NCBI GenBank assembly: GCA_964616985.1
Contig: CAZTVF010000097.1
Location: 1-20,800 of the forward strand
Length of the DNA: 20,800 bases
Direction: 5' to 3'
Source of the DNA: CAZTVF01 sp964616985
Lineage (GTDB): Bacteria; Planctomycetota; Phycisphaerae; SM23-33
Below the pieces are notes generated by a model. The model did not search any database and had not been told where the DNA came from. It saw only the letters and a program-made list of their open reading frames with translations. This document shows, piece after piece, positions 7,564-13,348 of this stretch (its first letter is position 1; each line of letters begins with the position of its first letter). The position numbers and the translations under genes are program-made.

Positions 7564-7983
7564 ATGACCGAGCCACATCCAACCCAGAAGAATCGCATGG
7601 CGAGGCTTCGTCCGGCCGGATCCACAGACGGCGGCACAGTCGCTCGATCGGGGCTTCGCGACATCGCACGATGCCAGAAGGGGATAATCTTGTGCATCCC
7701 TGCTTACCTGGCCGCAGTCTCCCTGTGGGGCGCGGCCCCCCCCAGCCACAAGGCTTTGGCGTTGGTCGCCATCGTCGCGGTGGGTCTCGTCGCAGCCGCG
7801 CTTGTTTTCGCGATGGCCGCAAAACTCGATGGGATTCCATATGCGATCTTTATCCTGGTCTTGTCAGTGATTCCCGGGGTGAATCTCTGTGCCCTGCTTA
7901 TGGTCAATGGTCAGGCCACCAGGATGTTGAAGGCCAATGGCGTCAAGGTCGGCCTGCTCGGCGCCAACAGCAGTAAGATCTAA
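7564..7983 (+). CDS. Small membrane protein, tandem paralogue B (tail GLLGANSSKI)
   Basis: This 139-residue protein has the same layout as its upstream neighbour: a polar N-terminus (TEPHPTQKNRMARLRPAG), three hydrophobic segments at about 40-57, 63-84 and 88-111, then MVNGQATRMLKANGVKVGLLGANSSKI (split: NGQATRMLK, VKVGLLGANSSKI). The last ten residues are identical in both proteins, and about 30 nucleotides encoding them are nearly identical, although the upstream halves have diverged strongly. ATG 7564 is preceded by AGGG nine bases away; an in-frame GTG at 7522 would add 14 unconserved residues. The function is unknown. Confidence 0.75.
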   Translation: MTEPHPTQKNRMARLRPAGSTDGGTVARSGLRDIARCQKGIILCIPAYLAAVSLWGAAPPSHKALALVAIVAVGLVAAALVFAMAAKLDGIPYAIFILVLSVIPGVNLCALLMVNGQATRMLKANGVKVGLLGANSSKI

Positions 7984-8011
7984 CCGCGCAGGACGATTGC
8001 GATCTTTCAGT

Positions 8012-8095
8012 CGTCCTTACGGGACTCACATGCATGAGGATGCATAGTTCCCAGCACTGAAGTGCTGGGCTATTCTCAGCCGTCCCTACGGGACG
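8012..8095. repeat. REP-like palindromic block
   Basis: CCCAGCACT (8050-8058) and AGTGCTGGG (8061-8069) form a perfect hairpin with a 2-base loop. CGTCCC/GGGACG (8081-8086/8090-8095) forms another. The second motif also occurs upstream as CGTCCTTACGGGAC (8012-8025), each time preceded by TTTCAG or TCTCAG, so the block is a direct repeat flanking a palindrome. I recall similar text as dispersed extragenic repeats in other bacterial genomes. Confidence 0.7.
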
Positions 8096-8100
8096 AAGAG

Positions 8101-8310
8101 CCAACGCCCCTCTCTCCTCGCGCCCTCTCCGCATTTTCAGCCTAATCCACCTGAGCCTCATCCCTCCCTGCACCCCACACCCTACACCCTGCTCCCTTTC
8201 TCTTCCCCGCAACGCATCTCCCCATCTCCGCATCTCCCCATCTCCGCGTCTCCCCATCTCCGCGTCTCCGCGTCCTCTTCCCGTTGCCTCTCCGCGTCCT
8301 CTTTTCTTGC
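8101..8310. repeat. Pyrimidine-rich tract with 16-bp tandem repeat
   Basis: The + strand is almost purine-free over about 200 bp. Within it, GCATCTCCCCATCTCC is repeated exactly at 8214-8229 and 8230-8245, then with one change (GCGTC...) at 8246-8261, and degenerates as GCGTCTCC/GCGTCCTC to about 8310. There is no coding logic on the + strand. The reverse strand reads as Gly/Arg/Met/Glu-rich low-complexity text, which I take as non-coding. Confidence 0.8.
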
Positions 8311-8358
8311 ATCCGCCCCCGGGGGCGATATCATACGCCGATTCACAGGAGTCGCTGG

Positions 8359-10380
8359 ATGAACATAGAGCAGTTCCCGCTTTCGTTTCGTTCACGGAAC
8401 CTTCTCCGCTGCTGCCGCCACCCGGCCTACGAAACCACCGACGACAGTTTCGTCGCCAACTTCGCCTTCCGCGACCGCGGCAGCCGCTTCAGCATCCTCA
8501 AGAGCAACCGCACGCTTGCAGGCCCCGACGAGTGCTTCGCCCACTACCAGATCGACTCGCGCCCGCTGTTCGACAAACTGCTGGGCATGGAGATCGACTT
8601 CCCGCACCTGCCCGCGCCCCAGAAGGCCCGCTGGCAGATGTACAATTCGATGAACTACTACCGCTCGCACGTCGAGGAGCTGTTCACCATCAACGGCGTG
8701 CGGCCGGTGCCGCCCATCGCGGGCACGTGCTTCATCTTCTGCCCCGCGGCTGACCGGCTGGGCGTGCTGTACCGCCTGACGAACAACTCGCAGGCCGACG
8801 TCGAGGTGCTGCTGCGGTGGCTGGCGACGCCTGCGGGCAAGGGCGAGGCGGCCACGATCGATCACGGCTTCGCCTATTCGATGGAGCAGAAGGTGCAGTC
8901 GCCTTACCGCGCCGCGGCCGAGGTGCGGTGCGACCAGGCGGACGTGGCCTTCGCTCTCGCCGGCGGCGGCTTCGCCTCCAACTGGGTCACGCGAACGATC
9001 CCCGCCGGCAAGAGCATCGAGATCGCATTCTCGGCTGCGTTCAACATCAACGCCCCGGCCGAGGCGCCGGCCTTGCCCGTCGCGGCGGCGCGGCGGGCCT
9101 TGACGGCGTCGGTCAAGGACGCCGAGGCCGATTATGCCCGCCTGCCCCAACTGCCCAAGGCGATGGCCGCCTACGGCGACCTCGTCCTCAAGGCCGCGGG
9201 CACGATCCGCTCGCTCCGCTTCGCCGACCGCGACCCCGCGGGCAAGCTCCGCAACACCATGCACGCGGGCAAGTGCGGCGTGGCCAGCACGTGGTTCTGG
9301 GACACCTCCTTCACCATGCCCGCCCTGGGACTGATCGGCGAGGCCGAGGGCGGCTTTGGGGCCGCCTCCTGCCTGTGCGGCGGCATCAAGGAGGACGGCC
9401 AGCCGCCGGTGAAGTACAGCGCGGGGTCGTACATCTACGCCTACCAGCAGCCGATCCTCGCCGCCGGCATCGGGCATCTCGCCGCGGCGATCCCCAACGA
9501 CAAGTTCCTCCGCCAGGTGTACGCGCCGCTGTCGCGATACGTGAACCACTGGCTGACGGTGGCCGACGTGAACCGCAACGGCCTGGCCGAGTTCCCCGCC
9601 AACGGCCTGGCGTGGGACGATTCGTACCGCTGGCACGACAAGTTCCCCATCGCCTACGACCGCGGCCAGACGTGGTGGCAGCGGCCCTGGGGACACATGA
9701 CGGCGGCTGAATTCGAAAGCGTCGACACCAACTGCCACCTCTATCTCGAGTGCCGCACGATGGAACGGATGGCCGCGCGTCTGGGCAAGGCCGCCGACGC
9801 CGCCGCCTGGGCCGCCCGCGCCAAGGCCCTGGCCGCCGCCATCAACCGCGAACTGTTCAACGAGAAGACGGGGCTGTACGAGGACCGCCGCATCGCCGAC
9901 GGCCGCTTCACGGGCATGATCACGCCCGCGAACTTCATGCCCATCTACGCCGGCATTGCCCCGCGCGGCATGGCGGCCGACATGTGCCGCAAGTACCTGC
10001 TGGACCCCGATCGGTTCTACTCGGTGCTGCCGTTCCCGACGCTGGACATGAAGAACGCCGCCTTCCGCAGCGGCGGGTTCCTCTTCGCCCCGCCCGAGTA
10101 TCCCGGTGCCCTGTGCAACCACGCCTACTGGCACGGCCGCACCTGGCCGCACGTGAGCTTCTGGATGACCGCGGCCCTCCACCAGGCCGGGCTGACGGCC
10201 GAGGCCGACGCGGCCGCCCGGCGAATCCTCGACGCGATGGGCAAGAGCGAGGCGATCTACGAATGCTACGACCCGCTGACCGGCCAAGGCAACGGCTACC
10301 CCGAGTTCCTCTGGTCGTCGGGCGCGGTGATTTCGCTGGCCTACCAGATGTACAAGAAGGACCCGGTGGGGCGGCTGTAA
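8359..10380 (+). CDS. MGH1-like (GH63/GH37-related) glycoside hydrolase
   Basis: This is a 673-residue inverting-type glycosidase without signal peptide, presumably cytoplasmic and acting on oligosaccharides or glycosides. A beta-sandwich N-terminal part (to about 270) precedes an (alpha/alpha)6-barrel. Barrel motifs are WFWDTSFTMPALGL, YAYQQPILAAGI, NGLAEFPANGLAWDDSYRW, SVDTNCHLYLECRTMERMA and YWHGRTWPHVSFWM. D420 in WDDSYRW aligns with the general acid of the GH63 'GMDNSPRW' motif. E635 in YECYDPLTGQGNGYPEFLWS aligns with the general base preceding 'NPLTGxGxG' in GH63 enzymes such as YgjK. Both catalytic positions are therefore present by family comparison. ATG 8359 has AGGAG seven bases upstream. 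It is the first gene of a sugar cluster, with the creatininase-family gene following after 20 bp. The specificity (alpha-glucosidase, trehalase or mannosyl type) cannot be told. Confidence 0.88.
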   Translation: MNIEQFPLSFRSRNLLRCCRHPAYETTDDSFVANFAFRDRGSRFSILKSNRTLAGPDECFAHYQIDSRPLFDKLLGMEIDFPHLPAPQKARWQMYNSMNYYRSHVEELFTINGVRPVPPIAGTCFIFCPAADRLGVLYRLTNNSQADVEVLLRWLATPAGKGEAATIDHGFAYSMEQKVQSPYRAAAEVRCDQADVAFALAGGGFASNWVTRTIPAGKSIEIAFSAAFNINAPAEAPALPVAAARRALTASVKDAEADYARLPQLPKAMAAYGDLVLKAAGTIRSLRFADRDPAGKLRNTMHAGKCGVASTWFWDTSFTMPALGLIGEAEGGFGAASCLCGGIKEDGQPPVKYSAGSYIYAYQQPILAAGIGHLAAAIPNDKFLRQVYAPLSRYVNHWLTVADVNRNGLAEFPANGLAWDDSYRWHDKFPIAYDRGQTWWQRPWGHMTAAEFESVDTNCHLYLECRTMERMAARLGKAADAAAWAARAKALAAAINRELFNEKTGLYEDRRIADGRFTGMITPANFMPIYAGIAPRGMAADMCRKYLLDPDRFYSVLPFPTLDMKNAAFRSGGFLFAPPEYPGALCNHAYWHGRTWPHVSFWMTAALHQAGLTAEADAAARRILDAMGKSEAIYECYDPLTGQGNGYPEFLWSSGAVISLAYQMYKKDPVGRL

Positions 10381-10400
10381 TGCCCGCCGAAGGAGAGCCC

Positions 10401-11222
10401 ATGAGCATCCTGTTCGCCGACCTGACGTACCCGCAGATCCAGCGGGCCATCGCCCGCAAGACGATCCTGCTGCTGCCGTTTGGGCAGACCGAGGAGCACG
10501 GCACGCACCTGCCGGTGGGGGCCGACACGATCATTGCCGACCGCGTCGCCCTCGCCGTCGCCGAGGCAGCCGCCGGCAAGCCGCCCGTCCTCGTCCTGCC
10601 GACCGTGCCGTACGGCTATTCGCCGCAGGTCATGACCAAGTGGCCCGGCACGTTCACCGTCCGCCTGCAGGTGATCGTCGATTACCTCAGCGACGTGTGT
10701 TCCTCGGCCGCCCGCATGGGCTTTGACAAGATCGCGATCATCACCACGCACGGCCCGCACATCGACGTGGCCCGCCTGGCCGCCCGCAACGTCTTCGACG
10801 CCACCGGCGTGGGCGTGGTCATCACGCAGCCGACGACCTTCGCCGCCCCCGCCTTCAGCAAGGTCCGCAAAAGCCCCGCCGGCGGCGTGTGCCACGCGTG
10901 CGAGTACGAGACCTCGCTGCTGATGCATTTCGGGTATCCCGTGTCGCTCAAGGGCCTCACCGGGCGCGACCGCCTCAAGGTCTGCAACGAGTGGGTCGCC
11001 GGCGACGCGTTCCGCTCCGGCAAGGTCACCTGGAGCACCTGGGCCCTGCAGGGCAGCCAGACCGGCGCCTACGGTGACCCGAGCGAAAGCTCCGCCGCCA
11101 CGGGCAAGGCGTGCATGGAGGCCATCGTGCCCGAGTACGTCCGGTTCCTGAAGTATTTCCACACGCACGACGTGCCCAGAAGAATGCTTGCCGAGAAGGG
11201 AGCGAGGGGCACGAAGAGATAG
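10401..11222 (+). CDS. Creatininase-family amidohydrolase
   Basis: This is a 273-residue metal-dependent hydrolase of the creatininase fold, whose members cleave cyclic amides or act on peptides and formamides. LPFGQTEEHGTHLPVGADT (25-43) is the family signature: E31, H33 and D42 match creatininase metal ligands Glu34, His36 and Asp45. THGPHID (116-122) stands where most members have NGHGGN, keeping H117 but changing the rest. CHACEYETSLL corresponds to the usual HAGExETS and retains E168. Length is normal. AAGGAG lies six bases before ATG 10401, and the gap to the upstream glycosidase is 20 bp, so the two are surely co-transcribed. The linkage to sugar genes suggests a carbohydrate-derived substrate, for instance an N-glycosidic amide or lactam; that is inference. 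Confidence 0.88.
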   Translation: MSILFADLTYPQIQRAIARKTILLLPFGQTEEHGTHLPVGADTIIADRVALAVAEAAAGKPPVLVLPTVPYGYSPQVMTKWPGTFTVRLQVIVDYLSDVCSSAARMGFDKIAIITTHGPHIDVARLAARNVFDATGVGVVITQPTTFAAPAFSKVRKSPAGGVCHACEYETSLLMHFGYPVSLKGLTGRDRLKVCNEWVAGDAFRSGKVTWSTWALQGSQTGAYGDPSESSAATGKACMEAIVPEYVRFLKYFHTHDVPRRMLAEKGARGTKR

Positions 11223-11240
11223 GCGAGCAACCAACGCAAG

Positions 11241-11266
11241 GGTGGCGGCCTTCCAAGGCCGCCGCC
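11241..11266. repeat. GGTGGCGGCC hairpin
   Basis: GGTGGCGGCCTT (11241-11252) and AAGGCCGCCGCC (11255-11266) pair with one G-T wobble around a 2-base loop. It is the same family as the hairpins at 1843-1910. It lies 18 bp past the creatininase-family stop codon; no T-run follows. Confidence 0.75.
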
Positions 11267-11337
11267 CGTTAATGGAGCACGCGACGCAACCCCGAATGCG
11301 CCGTGATGTAGTTGAAGAAGATCGGTGACGCCGCATT

Positions 11338-11357
11338 GGTGGGCAAGCCTGCCCACC
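11338..11357. repeat. REP-like hairpin in the leader of the FGGY kinase
   Basis: GGTGGGCA (11338-11345) and TGCCCACC (11350-11357) form a perfect 8-bp stem with an AGCC loop, followed by CTAC. The ATG of the kinase lies 11 bases further on, so the hairpin occupies the place of a ribosome binding site. Confidence 0.75.
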
Positions 11358-11368
11358 CTACAGAATAT

Positions 11369-12811
11369 ATGACTCTAATCCTTACCATCGACCTGGGCAC
11401 GACGTACTTCAAGGCCGGCCTGTTCAATGAGGCGGGCGAACTCGTCGCGCTGCATCGCGTGGCGGCGCCGGCGACCTCGCCGCACCCGCGGTGGCTGCAG
11501 ATGGATGTTGCCGATTTCCGCACCGCTGTCGCCGGCGCCATCGCCGCCGTCGCATCCTCCCGCCCGGCCGGTCTGGCCGATGTGGCCGCCGTCACCTTCG
11601 CCACGCAGACCAACAGCTTCGTACTGCTCGACGCCGCCGATGAACCGCTGACGCCGCTGATGCTTTGGCCCGACGCGCGGGCGGCCGGCTGCGTCGATCG
11701 CCTCGCCACCCTCCAGGCCCTGCCGCAGTTCACCGCCCGCACAGGCGTGCCCGGCCTGGCGTGCGAGTTCATGGCCGCCAAGCTGCTGCACGTGGCGGCC
11801 GAGCAGCCCGACGTGTGGCGGCAGGCGCGGCGGCTGTGCCTCATCAGCGATTATCTCGGCCTGTGGCTCACCGGGTGCTGCGCCTCCGAGGGCGGGGCGG
11901 CGGGCCTGACGGGCCTGGTCGATATCCACAAGCTTGCCTGGTGGCCTGAGGCGCTGGCGGCGATCTCGCTGCCGCGCGGCTGGCTGGGCGAGGTCGTCCG
12001 CGCGGGCACCGATCTGGGCACCCTGAGGCCGCGGGCGGCGGCGGAGCTTCACCTGCCGCCCGCCTGCCGTTTCATCGTCGGCTGCCTGGACCAATACGCC
12101 GGTGCCATCGGCGGCGGGTGCATCGGCCCCGGCAGCGTCTCGGAGACCACCGGCACGGTCCTGGCCGCGGTGCGATGCAGCGACCGCTTCGAGCCCCCGG
12201 CCCAGACGCCCCCCGGCGCCCCCGGCGGGGCGGAGGTGTACCAGGGTCCGGCCTTCGGCGCGGGGCTGTATTTCCAGATGGCGTTCGGCTCGACATCGGC
12301 CAACCTGCTGGAGTGGTATCGCAGCCAACTGCCCGACCGGCCTGACTTCGCCGCCCTGGGCGAGCTGGCCGCCCGCGTGCCGCTGTTGTGCGAAGGCCTG
12401 CGGGCCAGGCCCCGCGCCGACCTGTGCGCGTCGGAGGCTGAAGGCTTCGAGAACCGCCTGCCCCTCCACGGCCGCGGGCACTGCGTCCGCGCGATCATGG
12501 AGCAGGTCGCCTTCGCCCTCGCCCGCCAGGTGGGGCAACTATCGGGCGGCGTGATGCCACGCGAGATCCGTTCCAGCGGCGGGGCCGCGCGAAGCGACGT
12601 CTGGCTGTCGATCAAGGCCGACGTGCTGGGCGTGCCGTTCGCGGCCACCGTCTGCCCCGAGCCCACCAGCCAGGGGGCGGCCTTGCTCGCCGCCCGCGCC
12701 CTGGGCTGGGGTTCCCTGGGCGACCTCGTCGCCCGCTGGGCCAAGCCCGCCGCCGTGAAGATGCCAGATACCAACCGTCATCGACTATACGAGCAGGCAA
12801 TGATGCGGTAG
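11369..12811 (+). CDS. FGGY-family carbohydrate kinase (xylulokinase-like)
   Basis: This is a 480-residue ATP-dependent sugar kinase; the family phosphorylates pentuloses, hexuloses, glycerol or polyols. The N-terminal ribonuclease-H-like lobe starts with LTIDLGTTYFKAGLF (phosphate-1 loop, D8-x-G-T-T). FATQTNSFVLLDAADEPLTP and MLWPDARA follow the xylulokinase order. GCLDQYAGAIGGG carries the likely catalytic base D241. SETTGTVLAA and, in the C-terminal lobe, SSGGAARSDVWLSIKADVLG and EPTSQGAALLAARALG (FGGY signature and adenosine site) complete the fold. Length is typical of xylulokinases (about 480-500). ATG 11369 gives the conserved start; no Shine-Dalgarno sequence is visible because a REP-like hairpin sits there. 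It follows the creatininase-family gene by 146 bp on the same strand. The exact sugar is undetermined. Confidence 0.92.
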   Translation: MTLILTIDLGTTYFKAGLFNEAGELVALHRVAAPATSPHPRWLQMDVADFRTAVAGAIAAVASSRPAGLADVAAVTFATQTNSFVLLDAADEPLTPLMLWPDARAAGCVDRLATLQALPQFTARTGVPGLACEFMAAKLLHVAAEQPDVWRQARRLCLISDYLGLWLTGCCASEGGAAGLTGLVDIHKLAWWPEALAAISLPRGWLGEVVRAGTDLGTLRPRAAAELHLPPACRFIVGCLDQYAGAIGGGCIGPGSVSETTGTVLAAVRCSDRFEPPAQTPPGAPGGAEVYQGPAFGAGLYFQMAFGSTSANLLEWYRSQLPDRPDFAALGELAARVPLLCEGLRARPRADLCASEAEGFENRLPLHGRGHCVRAIMEQVAFALARQVGQLSGGVMPREIRSSGGAARSDVWLSIKADVLGVPFAATVCPEPTSQGAALLAARALGWGSLGDLVARWAKPAAVKMPDTNRHRLYEQAMMR

Positions 12812-12819
12812 CGTTGCCG

Positions 12820-12949
12820 CGGTGCAGCCGGACGGTGCCACCCCCAAACTCGTTGGGGGTGTCTTCCGCTGGCGGGTCGACGTACGGTGCAGCCAAGTCG
12901 GTGCCACCCCCAAACTTGTTTGGGGGTGTCTTCCGCTGGTGGCACCGAC
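12820..12949. repeat. Two tandem copies of the GGTGCC-CCCCCAAAC palindrome (period 65 bp)
   Basis: Unit 1 (12820-12884) and unit 2 (12885-12949) both read CGGTGCAGCC, then GGTGCCACCCCCAAACT, then TTGGGGGTGTCTTCCGCTGG. The core stem in unit 2 is CCCCCAAAC (12907-12915) against GTTTGGGGG (12918-12926), with outer arms GGTGCC (12900-12905) and GGCACC (12941-12946). In unit 1 the core is CCCCCAA/TTGGGGG (12841-12847/12853-12859). They lie between the kinase stop and the fused gene at 13060. Confidence 0.85.
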
Positions 12950-13010
12950 CCCGACTATTCGGCTGTTGCCCGAAGGATAGCCGTTGACCGCGCGTGTCGT
13001 TGTTCGCACT

Positions 13011-13036
13011 CCCAAACGAGTTTGGGGGCGGCACCG
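13011..13036. repeat. GGTGCC-CCCCCAAAC palindrome, third copy
   Basis: CCCAAAC (13011-13017) and GTTTGGG (13020-13026) form the core, followed by GGCGGCACCG, the right outer arm of the family. It ends 24 bp before the start codon at 13060, so it lies in the leader of that gene. Confidence 0.8.
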
Positions 13037-13059
13037 TCCATGGAAAGAAGAGGATATTG

Positions 13060-13333
13060 ATGAAAGCCGCACGACTTGCCGCACGATTCGCCGCAGTTGT
13101 CGCCCTGAGCGTCGCCTCCGTCGCCTTCGCCGCCGATGCGATCACGCCGGCCAAGACGCTGCCGAAGACCACCCCGTGGGACCTAGCGGCCCTGAGCAAG
13201 GCCCCGGAGGTGACGTGGCTGGACGCCAACGCGCCGGTGCGGCCGCTGATCTACCGCGGCCTGCCGTACAAGGGCAAGCCCACCAGCGTCTTCGCGCTGT
13301 ACGCCACGCCGGGCACGCTGGCGGGCGACGCCC
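13060..13333 (+). pseudogene. Signal peptide and N-terminus of an acetylxylan-esterase-like alpha/beta hydrolase, truncated
   Basis: This is about 91 in-frame residues. MKAARLAARFAAVVALSVAS plus VAFAADA is a clear Sec signal peptide. It is followed by APEVTWLDANAPVRPLIYRG and LPYKGKPTSVFALYATPG. The second segment closely resembles the opening strands of planctomycete acetylxylan-esterase/dienelactone-hydrolase-type proteins ('GxPYxGKPTRVFAxxGxP'), which normally continue into a 'VLVHGGGG' oxyanion strand. Here that continuation is missing: at 13328-13333 the sequence switches to a different reading frame and to a glycosidase-like protein. ATG 13060 has AGAGGA at good spacing. The frame stays open by chance beyond the junction (to 14559), but the translation turns Arg/Pro/Gly-rich and is not protein-like. 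Assignment to the esterase family is from memory of the family, with moderate certainty. Confidence 0.6.
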
Positions 13334-13348
13334 AAGGAACTCGTCCCG

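Noticed and set aside
7943..8395. A 150-codon reverse-strand open frame over the tandem repeat
   Set aside because: The translation is repetitive GDAEMGRRGDGEM-type text derived from the 16-bp repeat, so coding is unlikely.
8392..10287. A 631-codon reverse-strand open frame
   Set aside because: It is the shadow of the MGH1-like glycosidase; composition is dominated by Arg/Gly/Val/His without motifs.
11312..11368. Upstream TTG start for the FGGY kinase
   Set aside because: The 19 extra residues are encoded by the REP-like hairpin and its flank; the conserved FGGY start begins at ATG 11369.
12820..12949. CRISPR-like array from the two 65-bp units
   Set aside because: There are only two units; the spacers themselves are repeated, the repeats are palindromes found singly elsewhere, and no cas gene is present.
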